This document shows, piece after piece, positions 18,551 to 28,514 of a DNA stretch of 64,000 nt. A model generated the notes under the pieces. The model searched no databases. It was not told the DNA's origin and saw only the letters and a list, made by a program, of their open reading frames with translations. This DNA comes from Streptomyces sp. CNQ-509 (GTDB taxonomy: Bacteria; Actinomycetota; Actinomycetes; Streptomycetales; Streptomycetaceae). Numbering within the stretch: the first letter of the stretch is position 1; the number at the start of each line of letters is the position of its first letter. Both the position numbers and the translations under genes were made by a program. The stretch lies in assembly GCF_001011035.1 (NCBI RefSeq), contig NZ_CP011492.1, forward strand, positions 4,943,001-5,007,000. The letters are read 5' to 3'.

Positions 18551-19330
18551 CTACTGGGGCCCGTACTTGCGGCCCGCCCCCGTCGACACCCGCCCCAGCA
18601 ACCCCCGCGGCACCAGCTTCGCCGCCCCCATCAGCGCCTTGTACCGCGGATCGGGGATCGACACCGTACGTCCCCGCCTCAAGTCCCGTAGCCCCTCCGC
18701 CGCCACCTTGTCCGCGTCCAGCCACATCCACCCCGGGATGTCGTCCGTCCCCATCCCCGCCCGCTCGTGGAACTCCGTCCGGATGAACCCCGGGCACAGC
18801 ACCATCAGCCGCACCCCGCTCCCCGCCAGATCCCGCGCCACGCCCTGCGTGAACTGCACGACCCACGACTTGCTCGCCCCGTACGTCCCCCGCGGCACGA
18901 ACGCCGCCACCGACGCGACGTTCACCACCGCACCCCGCGACCGCTCCCGCATCGCCGCCGCCGCGGCCGTCGTCAGCCGCAGCACCGCCTCGCAGTGCAC
19001 CTTCAGCATCGTCAGCTCGTCGGCGAGCGTGACCTGGAGGAAGCGCCCCTTCAGCCCGAACCCCGCGTTGTTCACCAGCAGGTCCACCGGCTGCCCCGCA
19101 CCGGCCTCGCCGAGGCGCTTCTCCACCGCCGCGATGCCCTCCTCCGCCGCCAGGTCCGCGGGCAGCACGGACGTCTCCACGCCGTACCGCTCGTGCAGCT
19201 CCGCGGCCTGTGCGTGCAGCCGCTCCGCCGTCCTGGCGACGAGCACCAGGTCGTACCCAGAAGCCGCCAGCCGGCGCGCGAACGCGGCGCCCAGGCCGGC
19301 CGTCGATCCCGTAATCAGCGCAGTCGTCAT
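18551..19330 (-). CDS. Short-chain dehydrogenase/reductase (classical SDR)
   Basis: A 259-residue NAD(P)-dependent oxidoreductase. The cofactor motif is TGSTAGLGAAFARRLA (residues 7-22). VARTAERL after beta-2 suggests NADP preference (Arg). LVNNAGFGLKG, VASVAAFVPRGTYGASK (Ser-Tyr-Lys triad), and LCPGFIRTEF complete the pattern. The last 60 residues (DPRYKALMGAAKLVPRGLLGRV) resemble the DltE/YqjQ-like group that acts on hydrophobic substrates. It lies 81 bp downstream of the multicopper oxidase on the same strand and may be co-transcribed. The substrate is unknown. Confidence 0.9.
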   Translation of the reverse strand: MTTALITGSTAGLGAAFARRLAASGYDLVLVARTAERLHAQAAELHERYGVETSVLPADLAAEEGIAAVEKRLGEAGAGQPVDLLVNNAGFGLKGRFLQVTLADELTMLKVHCEAVLRLTTAAAAAMRERSRGAVVNVASVAAFVPRGTYGASKSWVVQFTQGVARDLAGSGVRLMVLCPGFIRTEFHERAGMGTDDIPGWMWLDADKVAAEGLRDLRRGRTVSIPDPRYKALMGAAKLVPRGLLGRVSTGAGRKYGPQ

Positions 19331-19411
19331 GTCCGCACGCTAGCGGGCCGAGGTCAGGACACGGTCGGCATCCCGGTCAGCACGAGGTCAGCGGCCGGCC
19401 GGTGCGCCCGG

Positions 19412-20980
19412 TCAGTGCCCGCCGTGTCCCTCCCCGCCGCCCGGCGGGCGCCCGGCCTTCTCACCCGGGTTCACGACCGCGAACTGGCCCATCATCCCGC
19501 CGTCCTCGTGCGACAGCAGATGGCAGTGGTACATGTACGGCACGTCCGGATCGGGCGGCCCGTCGAAGCGCAGCACGAGCTTCACCTCCCGCCCGTTCGG
19601 TACGTACACCGTGTCCTTCCGCCCGCGCAGCTCCGGCGGCGGCGGTTCGCCGTCCACCTCCAGGACCCGGAACTGCACGTCGTGGACGTGGAAGTTGTGC
19701 GTGATGCCGTCCCGGTTGCGCACCGTCCAGATCTCGGTCGCGCCGCGCTCGACGGTCGCGTCGATCCGGTCCATCGCCATCGGCTGCCCGTTGATGCCGC
19801 TCGTGCGCAGGTCGAAGTGGCGCTCGCGGGAGGCGTCGGCCGGGTCCGGCAGCTCCACGTCGCCGAAGCGCGCCGGCACGGCGGGCGCCGGGCGCAGGGT
19901 GCCGGCGGCGCGCAGCTCCAGTACGTCGAAGGAGTCGTCGCCGCCGGCGAAGCGGGACTGCCAGAAGTCGCCGCCGCCCGGCGGGCTGCTGCGCAGGACG
20001 GTCCGCTCGCCCGGCCGCATCCGCACCAGGATCTCCGCGCGTTCGCCGGGGGAGAGGAGCACGCGGTCGGTGCGGTACGGGGCGCCGAGCAGGCCGCCGT
20101 CGGTGCCGACGAGTTCGAAGGCCCGGTCGTCGGCGAAGCCGAAGTCGTAGACGCGCGCGGTGGAGGCGTTGAGCAGCCGCAGCCGGACGACCGCGTCGCG
20201 TACCTCCTGGTACGGGGCGAGCGTGCCGTTGACCATCGTCTCGTCGCCCAGGAAGCCGGTGTTCCGCATCATCCGGTGACCGTGGTCGAACCGGTCGCCG
20301 TCGAAGCGCACGTCCTGGACGACGACGGGCACGTCGTTCACGCCGTACTCGTCCGGAAGCCCGAGCTTGCGCGCCTTCGCGTCGTCGACGAGGAACATCC
20401 CGGCGAGCCCGCGCTGCACGTGCCGCTCCGTCCGTCCGTGCGGGTGCGGGTGGTACCAGAGGGTGGCCGCGGGCTGGTCGACGGTCCAGTGCGGCCGCCA
20501 TTCGCCGCCGGCCTCGACCGTCTGGTGCGGGCCGCCGTCCATGGCGGCCGGCAGGTGCATGCCGTGCCAGTGGACGGTGGACGGCTCGTCGAGCCCGTTG
20601 TCCACCTCGACGCGGACCTTCTCGCCGCGCTCGGCGCGCAGTGTCGGCCCGAGGTACGTCCCGGGCCACCGCGTGTCCGCGGCCGTGGCGGGGCTGGTGA
20701 ACCCCCAGGTCGGTGTGGTCCTGCCGGGCCCGAACTCCGTCTCGCCCGCGCGCATCCCCAGCCGGAAGACCCGGGTGCCGTCCGCCTCCACCTCGCCTTC
20801 CTCCAGCGGCGGTATCCGCAGCTCGTCGGCGAAGTCGACCTTGCCGACCGTGGAGACGTCCGCGGTGGCGTAGAACCATGCTCCGGCCCCGACGGCCACC
20901 GTCACGATCGCGACCGCCACCGCGGTGAGGGCGAGGAGCACGCGCTTGAGCCGCGGTCGCGGTCCGCTCGTCTTTGTCAT
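19412..20980 (-). CDS. Multicopper oxidase (CotA/CueO/bilirubin-oxidase-like), membrane-anchored
   Basis: Oxidises phenolic or metal-ion substrates, reducing O2 to water via four coppers, outside the membrane. A 522-residue protein with one N-terminal hydrophobic helix (about residues 14-36) acting as an uncleaved anchor or signal. The type 2/3 copper ligands are in VHWHGMHLP, LWYHPHPHG, THNFHVHDVQF; the type 1 site is MYHCHLLSHEDGGMM with the axial Met. A His-rich tail (GEGHGGH) ends the protein. No Shine-Dalgarno precedes the ATG; instead a perfect palindrome abuts it. The enzyme could protect against copper or oxidise pigments; no copper chaperone is nearby. Confidence 0.92.
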   Translation of the reverse strand: MTKTSGPRPRLKRVLLALTAVAVAIVTVAVGAGAWFYATADVSTVGKVDFADELRIPPLEEGEVEADGTRVFRLGMRAGETEFGPGRTTPTWGFTSPATAADTRWPGTYLGPTLRAERGEKVRVEVDNGLDEPSTVHWHGMHLPAAMDGGPHQTVEAGGEWRPHWTVDQPAATLWYHPHPHGRTERHVQRGLAGMFLVDDAKARKLGLPDEYGVNDVPVVVQDVRFDGDRFDHGHRMMRNTGFLGDETMVNGTLAPYQEVRDAVVRLRLLNASTARVYDFGFADDRAFELVGTDGGLLGAPYRTDRVLLSPGERAEILVRMRPGERTVLRSSPPGGGDFWQSRFAGGDDSFDVLELRAAGTLRPAPAVPARFGDVELPDPADASRERHFDLRTSGINGQPMAMDRIDATVERGATEIWTVRNRDGITHNFHVHDVQFRVLEVDGEPPPPELRGRKDTVYVPNGREVKLVLRFDGPPDPDVPYMYHCHLLSHEDGGMMGQFAVVNPGEKAGRPPGGGEGHGGH

Positions 20981-21002
20981 GTGTCAGAGTTTTCTGACAC
21001 AT
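20979..21002. promoter_or_regulatory. Perfect inverted repeat overlapping the multicopper oxidase start codon
   Basis: ATGTGTCAGA and its exact complement are separated by GTTT. The right-hand element in gene orientation overlaps the start ATG at 20980. The form (10-bp arms, 4-bp spacer) suits a TetR- or MarR-type dimer. No repressor of those families is encoded beside the gene, and the LysR protein at 21848 would normally bind a T-N11-A site instead. Confidence 0.6.
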
Positions 21003-21090
21003 GAGGTGGGCGGGCATCGGGTATCGCACGGGTACGTCCCGGAGGGAACCCTGAGCCCGCCCTCCGGGTCGGCCCGGAGAACCGGGGCCG

Positions 21091-21759
21091 TCAGGACGCG
21101 CGGGCCGCCGCCTTGCGGGCCTTCTCCCGGGACTCCGGATGCAGCGCGTCCCCGGCGGCGAGGAGCCGGGGCAGCAACTCCCGCTCCAGGGTGCTCGCGC
21201 GGAACCAGAACGCGGCCGTCACCTCGTGGTCCGGGCGGTGCTCGATGCGGATCCCGTCCCCGGCCCGGATCTCGCCCGGCTCGATCACCCGCAGGTACGC
21301 GCCCGGGCGGGCCGCCTGCGTGAAGCGCTTGACCCAGCCCTGCTCGCCGAGCCAGCCGGCGAACGTGCGGCAGGGTATGCGCGAGCTGGTGACCTCCAGC
21401 AGCAGGTCGGGGCCGATCCGCCAGCGCTCGCCTATGCGCGCGCCGCAGACGTCGAGGCCGGAGGTGGTCAGGTTCTCGCCGAAGACGCCGTTGGGCAGCT
21501 CGCGGCCCAGCTCCGCGCCCCAGATGTCGAGGTCTTCGCGCGCGAACGCGTACACCGCCTGGTACGTGCCCCCGTGGTGGCGCAGGTCGCCGATGACGTC
21601 GCCGGCGAGCGCGCTGCCGCCGATGCCCTTGGGGCCCGGCTCCTCGACGCGCACCGGGCCGTCGGTCGGGCGCTTGTCGATGCCGGTGAGAAAGCCGGGG
21701 GCGTCGGTGATGCCGGGCGCGGTCTGCGGGCGGGCGAGGTTCACGGAGAGCACCTGCAT
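21091..21759 (-). CDS. MOSC domain-containing protein (YiiM-like)
   Basis: A 222-residue cytoplasmic protein of the MOSC superfamily, relatives of the molybdenum cofactor sulfurase C-terminus. Signature stretches are FLTGIDKRPTDGPVRV, DLRHHGGTYQAVYAF, ELPNGVFGENLTTSGLD, IGERWRIG, and the putative catalytic Cys in SSRIPCRTFAGWLG. YiiM-like proteins reduce N-hydroxylated compounds with molybdenum cofactor, but activity here is inferred only from family. The start at MQVLSVNLARP has GGGG upstream. It is divergent from the LysR gene with 88 bp between starts, which makes it a possible LysR target. Confidence 0.88.
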   Translation of the reverse strand: MQVLSVNLARPQTAPGITDAPGFLTGIDKRPTDGPVRVEEPGPKGIGGSALAGDVIGDLRHHGGTYQAVYAFAREDLDIWGAELGRELPNGVFGENLTTSGLDVCGARIGERWRIGPDLLLEVTSSRIPCRTFAGWLGEQGWVKRFTQAARPGAYLRVIEPGEIRAGDGIRIEHRPDHEVTAAFWFRASTLERELLPRLLAAGDALHPESREKARKAAARAS

Positions 21760-21847
21760 CCCCCGACCGTAACCGCCCCTTCCCGCCAGGCTCAACGGGC
21801 TTTTCGATCGCGCGGGCCCGAGCGCGCGACTCGCCTAGGCTGGGGGC

Positions 21848-22816
21848 ATGTTCGACGCCCGTCACCTGCGTGTTCTCCGGGCCGTTGCCGCGACCGGCTC
21901 GTTCTCCGCCGCCGCCCGCGAACTCGGCCTCACCCAGCCCGCCGTCAGCCAGCAGATGAAGGCGCTGGAACAGACGGCGGCCACGCCGCTGCTCGTCCGC
22001 GCCGGCCGCGAGCTGCGGCTGACGGAGGCGGGGGAGGCGCTCGTCCGGCACGCGGGCGGCATCCTCGCCGGGCTGGCCGCGGCGGAGGACGAAATCGCGG
22101 CGCTCGCGGGGCTGCGTGCGGGGCGGGTGCGGCTGGTGTCCTTCCCGAGCGGCAGCTCCACGATCGTGCCGGGCGCGCTGGCGGCGATGCGGGAGGCGCA
22201 CCCGGGGACACGGATCTCGCTGGTGGACGCGGAACCGCCGCGGTCGGTGGAGATGCTGCGGGAGGGGGAGTGCGAGATCGCGCTGGCGTTCCACTACCCG
22301 CCCGCCGGCGAGACCGTGCCGGAGCGCGGTGCCGACGCCGCCGCCGCGGGCGGCGGTGCCGCCGGCGAGCCCGTCGACGGCTGGGACGGCCTCGTCGTAC
22401 GGCCGCTGCTCGCCGACCGGCTGCTGTGCCTCGTGCCGGAGGGCCACCCCGCCGCCGCGGCGGGCCGGGTGGAGCTGGCGGAGCTGGCCGCGCAGCCGGT
22501 GATCGCGGGCTGCCCGCGGTGCCGGCGGCACCTGGTGGAGCTGTGCGAACGGGCCGGCTTCGCGCCCCGTATCGACTTCGCGACCGACGACTACCCCGCC
22601 GTCGTCGGCCTGGTGCGCGCCGGGCTGGGGACCGCGGTGCTGCCGGGGCTCGCGGTGCGCGCGGTGCCGCCGCGGGGGGTCGTCACCGTGCCGCTGACGC
22701 CGGAGGCGCGGCGGGAGGTGGTCGCGCTGACGCTGCCGGACCTGGCGCGGGTGCCGGCGGTGGCGGCGATGCTCGACCGCCTGGCGGCGGCGGCGAAGGA
22801 CGCCCGGGACGCGTAG
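21848..22816 (+). CDS. LysR-family transcriptional regulator
   Basis: A 322-residue DNA-binding regulator. The N-terminal winged helix (residues 1-65) has ATGSFSAAARELGLTQPAVSQQ as helix-turn-helix. The effector domain includes GRVRLVSFPSGSSTIVPGAL and LVRAGLGTAVLPGLAV. An Ala/Gly-rich insert (about residues 160-175) lengthens a loop of the effector domain. It is divergent from the MOSC gene. The 88-bp spacer would hold the operator, but no obvious T-N11-A palindrome stands out. The regulated pathway is unknown. Confidence 0.9.
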   Translation: MFDARHLRVLRAVAATGSFSAAARELGLTQPAVSQQMKALEQTAATPLLVRAGRELRLTEAGEALVRHAGGILAGLAAAEDEIAALAGLRAGRVRLVSFPSGSSTIVPGALAAMREAHPGTRISLVDAEPPRSVEMLREGECEIALAFHYPPAGETVPERGADAAAAGGGAAGEPVDGWDGLVVRPLLADRLLCLVPEGHPAAAAGRVELAELAAQPVIAGCPRCRRHLVELCERAGFAPRIDFATDDYPAVVGLVRAGLGTAVLPGLAVRAVPPRGVVTVPLTPEARREVVALTLPDLARVPAVAAMLDRLAAAAKDARDA

Positions 22817-22892
22817 GACGCGGACAACGCCCGGAGCAGGGGGCGCGGGATACGGAGGACACCACCCCGGCGACTCCCCGCGGCGGTCCGCC

Positions 22893-23264
22893 TCAATTGT
22901 GGGGTGTCGGCGTCCGCGTCGGCGCTTCTTCCGGGGCGGGTGCCGCCGCGGGTGCCGGGGACGCGGACCCCGGGGGCGGCGTCCGGTGCCGGGCGCGCCC
23001 CAGCAGTTCCTCGCGCTCGTCCTCCGTCAGCCCACCCCACACGCCGTACGGCTCACGAACCGCCAGCGCGTGCGCGGCGCACTCCGCGCGCACGGGACAG
23101 CGCATGCAGACCTCTTTGGCGGACGCCTCCCGCGCGCTCCGGGCTGCGCCCCGCTCCCCCTCCGGGTGAAAGAACAACGAGCTGTCGACGCCGCGGCACG
23201 CCGCGATGAGCTGCCAGTCCCACAGATCGGCGTTCGGGCCCGGCAGCCGGGAGAAATCAGCCAT
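22893..23264 (-). CDS. whiD: WhiB-family iron-sulfur regulator WhiD
   Basis: A developmental regulator needed for late sporulation in Streptomyces; the [4Fe-4S] cluster binds four Cys and the protein works with the principal sigma factor. The 123 residues start MADFSRLPGPNADLWDWQL. They hold C23, C53, C56 and C62 (C-X29-C-X2-C-X5-C), followed by the GVWGG turn and a basic helix. These match my recollection of S. coelicolor WhiD. The neighbour bldM confirms the assignment, and the mycobacterial equivalent position is whiB3. The C-terminal 30 residues are Pro/Ala-rich and variable. AAGGTGA supports the start. Confidence 0.93.
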   Translation of the reverse strand: MADFSRLPGPNADLWDWQLIAACRGVDSSLFFHPEGERGAARSAREASAKEVCMRCPVRAECAAHALAVREPYGVWGGLTEDEREELLGRARHRTPPPGSASPAPAAAPAPEEAPTRTPTPHN

Positions 23265-23676
23265 TTTGTATCACCTTGGGAGCGCCGTGGGGACCCTTAA
23301 TGGTCGTGACACTACCCTTCCAGGCTTACCAGATGTAAATAGTACTCATCCGGAAAAGAGAAAATAGCTGATCAGAGCGGTAGGAATAGGTGCATTCGGG
23401 TCACGGCGCGGCGCGGCGCGGTGACTGCTTCTCCGTGACCGCTTCCTCACGTAGAGTGGCGACGTGTGTGGCCCCGGTCCCCGTGGCGACGGCCGTTGCA
23501 ACAGGTGCCACCAGCCCCCGTAACTCTTTCGGGTGACCGTCGTTGAGAGTGCGGAAGCGGTTGACTGCGAGCGCGTTCGTCCCGGGCGCGCCCGACGCGC
23601 GGTCGACCGCCGAAGGTGACGATACGTACCAGCCCTGGAGGCTCAAGGTGACGCGCATCAGCTCCGGAGGGCGGCC
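23265..23676. promoter_or_regulatory. whiD-bldM divergent regulatory region
   Basis: A 412-bp gap with no gene. Its left part (about 23265-23400) is unusually AT-rich for this window (for example GATGTAAATAGTACTCATCC at 23333-23352), as expected for developmental promoters read toward whiD. The right part holds the BldN-type promoter of bldM at 23519-23546. The untranslated leader of bldM from that promoter would be about 125 bases. Confidence 0.75.
23519..23546 (+). promoter_or_regulatory. Sigma-BldN-type promoter of bldM
   Basis: CGTAAC at 23519-23524 and CGTTGA at 23541-23546 with exactly 16 bases between reproduce the consensus recognised by the developmental ECF sigma factor BldN. bldM is its classic target in Streptomyces. 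bldN is not in the window. Confidence 0.88.
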
Positions 23677-24288
23677 ATGACTTCCGTCCTCGTTTGCGAC
23701 GACTCCCCACTCGCCCGAGAGGCGCTGCGCCGTGCGGTTGCGACCGTGCCCGGCGTCGAGCGCGTGACGACGGCGGCTAACGGCGAGGAAGTACTGCGCC
23801 GCTGGGGTGCCGATCGTTCGGACCTGATTCTGATGGATGTACGGATGCCAGGGCTCGGCGGCGTCGAGACGGTGCGCCGGCTGCTCTCGGCCGACCCTGG
23901 GGCCCGGATCATCATGCTGACCGTGGCCGAGGACCTCGACGGCGTGGCCCTCGCCGTCGCCGCCGGCGCCCGCGGCTATCTGCACAAGGACGCCTCCCGC
24001 GCCGAGCTGCGGGCCACCGTCACGCAGGCCCTCGCCGACCCCACGTGGCGGCTCGCGCCGCGGCGGCTTCGCTCCACCGAGATGGGGGCCGCGCCGACGC
24101 TCACGGCGCGTGAGATCCAGGTGCTCGAAGGCATGAGCCACGGGCGGTCCAACGCCGAGATCGGCCGCGAGCTGTTCCTCTCCGAGGACACCGTGAAGAC
24201 CCACGCGCGCCGGCTTTTCAAAAAGCTCGGCGCCTCCGACCGGGCGCACGCGGTGGCGCTCGGTTTCCGCTGGGGTCTCGTACGCTGA
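23677..24288 (+). CDS. bldM: Atypical response regulator BldM
   Basis: An orphan developmental regulator required for aerial mycelium formation; as a homodimer or as a heterodimer with WhiI it switches on sporulation genes. At 203 aa, it has an N-terminal receiver domain ([14 protein letters not shown]; Asp54 in [17 protein letters not shown]) and a C-terminal LuxR-type helix-turn-helix ([36 protein letters not shown]). No kinase partner lies beside it, and phosphorylation is not thought to be needed in the known BldM. The start follows GGAGGGCGGCC. Expression is expected from the BldN-type promoter upstream. Confidence 0.95.
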   Translation: MTSVLVCDDSPLAREALRRAVATVPGVERVTTAANGEEVLRRWGADRSDLILMDVRMPGLGGVETVRRLLSADPGARIIMLTVAEDLDGVALAVAAGARGYLHKDASRAELRATVTQALADPTWRLAPRRLRSTEMGAAPTLTAREIQVLEGMSHGRSNAEIGRELFLSEDTVKTHARRLFKKLGASDRAHAVALGFRWGLVR

Positions 24289-24589
24289 CCTGCTGCGCAT
24301 CCGCCGCGCCGGGGCTTCGCGCCCCGGGCCGGCACACCCGCCCCGTAGCCGGCGGCGGGCCCGCGGAACGGGGCCGCGGGCCACGGGGCGATCCGGTTTC
24401 CCGCGCGAAGGCGCATGCTTGAGGCATGGGTTCTCCGGAACGAGGCGCATCGGGCACAGCCGAATCCCGCACGGGGGCAGCGAAGGGAGGGCGCGCGTGG
24501 TGACCGTCCGCGCGGTTGCGCATAACGCTTCGGTCTACAACGACGGCCGCGACACCGCGGAACGTTCGGGGGCGAGGCACCATGGACGG

Positions 24590-25192
24590 ATGCGCGGCAA
24601 CGAGACCACTGTTTCCCAGACGGCCGAAAGGCCCGTCGAGATCAGGGGACTCGTGCAGCTCGCGGCCGAGGGGGACGAGCGCGCGACGCACGACCTGCTG
24701 GCCCACGTGCACCCCCTGGCGCTCCGCTATGTTCGCACGCGGCTGCACCGGTTGCCCGGCGACGCACGGCACTTCGTCGACGATCTCGCGCAGGAGGTCT
24801 GCATCGCGGTGCTCTGCGCGCTCCCGCGCTACCGCGACACCGGCCGCCCCTTCGAGGCGTTCGTCTTCGCCATCGCCGCGCACAAGGTCGCGGACCTCCA
24901 GCGCGCCGCGATGCGCGGTCCAGGATCCACCGCCGTGCCCTCCGACGAGATGCCGGAGCGGCCGGACGACTCGCTGGGCCCCGAGGAGCAGGCGCTGCTG
25001 AGCAGCGACGCGGAGTGGGCGAAGCAGCTCCTGGCGAGCCTGCCGGCGAACCAGCGGGAGCTGCTGCTGCTGCGGGTGGCGGCGGGCTTCAGCGCGGAGG
25101 AGACCGGCCAGATGCTCGGCATGACGCCGGGTGCGGTGCGGGTGGCGCAGCACCGGGCGCTGAGCAGGCTGCGGGCGCTGGCGCGGCAGTAG
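24590..25192 (+). CDS. sigD: Sigma-70 family RNA polymerase sigma factor (SigD-like ECF)
   Basis: A 200-residue sigma factor. Region 2 contains [65 protein letters not shown] in pieces. Region 4 contains [45 protein letters not shown] as its helix-turn-helix, again split by recognised motifs. Position between bldM/whiD and guaB mirrors mycobacterial sigD near whiB3 and guaB2. No anti-sigma gene follows. The start ATG ([10 protein letters not shown]) fits homologue length. A GTG at 24500 has a better AGGGAGGG site and would add 30 residues, so the start is uncertain. Confidence 0.85.
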   Translation: MRGNETTVSQTAERPVEIRGLVQLAAEGDERATHDLLAHVHPLALRYVRTRLHRLPGDARHFVDDLAQEVCIAVLCALPRYRDTGRPFEAFVFAIAAHKVADLQRAAMRGPGSTAVPSDEMPERPDDSLGPEEQALLSSDAEWAKQLLASLPANQRELLLLRVAAGFSAEETGQMLGMTPGAVRVAQHRALSRLRALARQ

Positions 25193-25357
25193 GCGCCGGA
25201 CGGACGGGCCGTGGCGCGGGGGCGTACGGGCCGTCGCCCGGGGCGTACGGCAGGGGCGCGTACGGCGTACGGAGAGCGGGCCGCGGCGCCGGTCCGAAGG
25301 TCCCGCCGGCCCCGGACCTCGTACCTTCGTACACCGGCCACCAGCCCCGTTACGTGA

Positions 25358-26923
<1,566 letters not shown>

Positions 26924-26976
26924 CCGGACCGACCGGGGGATACTGGGGCGGCAACCGTCTGGAAAGGGCAGCATCC

Positions 26977-28092
26977 GTGACTGAGATCGAGATCGGCCGG
27001 GGCAAGCGCGGGCGCACGGCGTACGCGTTCGACGACATCGCCATCGTGCCGAGCAGGCGCACCCGGGACCCGAAGGAGGTCTCGATCGCCTGGCAGATCG
27101 ACGCCTACCGCTTCGAGCTGCCCTTCCTCGCCGCCCCGATGGACTCCGTCGTCTCGCCGGAGGCGGCCATAAGGATCGGGCGCTTCGGCGGCCTCGGGGT
27201 GCTCAACCTCGAAGGGCTGTGGACCCGTTACGAGAACCCGGAGCCGCTGCTCGCCGAGATCGCCGGGCTGGACGAGCGCGACGCGACGCGGCGGATGCAG
27301 GAGATCTACGACGAGCCGATCAAGGAGGAGCTGATCGGCCGGCGGCTCGCGGAGGTCCGCGAGTCGGGCGTGGTCACGGCGGCGGCGCTGTCGCCGCAGC
27401 GTACGGCGCAGTTCTCCAAGGCGGTCGTGGACGCGGGGGTGGACATCTTCGTCATCCGCGGCACGACGGTCTCCGCGGAGCACGTCTCGTCGGCGGCGGA
27501 GCCGCTGAACCTCAAGCAGTTCATCTACGAGCTGGACGTGCCGGTCATCGTCGGCGGCTGCGCGACGTACACGGCGGCGCTGCACCTGATGCGCACGGGC
27601 GCGGCGGGCGTGCTGGTCGGCTTCGGCGGCGGCGCGGCGCACACGACGCGCAACGTGCTGGGCATCCAGGTGCCGATGGCGACTGCGGTGGCCGATGTCG
27701 CCGCGGCGCGCCGGGACTACATGGACGAGTCCGGCGGCCGCTACGTGCACGTGATCGCGGACGGCGGCGTCGGCTGGTCCGGCGACCTGCCGAAGGCGGT
27801 GGCGTGCGGGGCGGACGCGGTGATGATGGGCTCGCCGCTGGCCCGCGCGACGGACGCGCCGGGGCGGGGGCACCACTGGGGGATGGAGGCGGTCCACGAG
27901 GACGTGCCGCGGGGGAAGGTGATGGACCTGGGCACGGTGGGCACGACGGAGGAAGTCCTGCTGGGCCCGTCGCACACCCCGGACGGATCGATGAACTTCT
28001 TCGGCGCGCTGCGCCGGGCGATGGCGACGACGGGCTACTCGGAGCTGAAGGAGTTCCAGCGCGTCGAGGTCACGGTGGCCGCCTCCCGCTGA
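26977..28092 (+). CDS. guaB3: GuaB3 family IMP dehydrogenase-related protein
   Basis: An actinobacterial paralogue of IMP dehydrogenase lacking the CBS domains (371 aa). It retains the barrel pieces FLAAPMDSVVSPEAAIRIGRFGGLGVLN, VPVIVGGCATYTAALHLMRTGAAGVLVGFGGGAAHTTRNVLG, VIADGGVGWSGDLPKAVACGADAVMMGSPLA, each recognisable in order. At the position of the IMPDH catalytic Cys loop, the sequence reads GGGAAHTTRNV, without Cys, so classical dehydrogenase chemistry is doubtful. Some GuaB3 proteins are reported to act as GMP reductases; this one cannot be decided. The GTG start follows GGAAAGG. A hairpin terminator follows. Confidence 0.92.
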   Translation: MTEIEIGRGKRGRTAYAFDDIAIVPSRRTRDPKEVSIAWQIDAYRFELPFLAAPMDSVVSPEAAIRIGRFGGLGVLNLEGLWTRYENPEPLLAEIAGLDERDATRRMQEIYDEPIKEELIGRRLAEVRESGVVTAAALSPQRTAQFSKAVVDAGVDIFVIRGTTVSAEHVSSAAEPLNLKQFIYELDVPVIVGGCATYTAALHLMRTGAAGVLVGFGGGAAHTTRNVLGIQVPMATAVADVAAARRDYMDESGGRYVHVIADGGVGWSGDLPKAVACGADAVMMGSPLARATDAPGRGHHWGMEAVHEDVPRGKVMDLGTVGTTEEVLLGPSHTPDGSMNFFGALRRAMATTGYSELKEFQRVEVTVAASR

Positions 28093-28105
28093 CGAGCACC
28101 ACCCC

Positions 28106-28136
28106 GGCCCCGGCGGGAGGGCAGTCCCGCGGGGCC
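28106..28136 (+). terminator. Hairpin terminator after guaB3
   Basis: GGCCCCG(G)CGGGA pairs with TCCCGCGGGGCC around a six-base loop, one base bulged, 13 bp past the stop. It closes the guaB-guaB3 transcription unit. Confidence 0.65.
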
Positions 28137-28514
28137 AGGGGGTGCGCTCACGAACCGCCGCCCGGCGGCCAGGTCTCCCGCTCCCGGTACGCCCCGGCCC
28201 GTACCGGCTCCCGCATCGGCGAACTCCCCGGCGACGGCGGCCGATTCGCGGCACCCGCATGATTAGCGCCCGGCACCGGACGACCGCAAGCGCACGGACA
28301 TCCACGCCAAGCCGGACATATCCGAGGGATTCCCGAAGACCCGCTGGTCCGCGCCGTTTTGCTGATTGCCGGAGCTGGCAGGTTGTGCATTTGTCCAGAC
28401 CTCGGTGGTGACCCCTCGTGTGGGAAGTGTCACCCCTCGGAGGTGTGACGTTTAAGCGGGGTCCCGGCGCTGTTCATGTGAAGGTCGCTACCGACGAGCG
28501 TGGAGGGGATTCCC
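28137..28514. promoter_or_regulatory. Long leader/promoter region before the 148-aa unknown gene
   Basis: About 380 bp with no gene. The stretch 28406-28449 is repetitive: GTGACCCCTC, then GTCACCCCTC, then GTGTGACG. Within it TCACCCCTC-G-GAGGTGTGA (28430-28448) is a near-perfect inverted repeat (8 of 9 pairs). GTTTAAGCGG follows. This looks like a regulated promoter with clustered operator half-sites, but the binding protein is unknown. Confidence 0.5.

Noticed and set aside
24419-24589. Longer N-terminus for the sigma factor from an ATG at 24419
   Set aside because: The extra residues do not fit sigma region 1/2 and no ribosome-binding site precedes that ATG; a GTG at 24500 remains possible.
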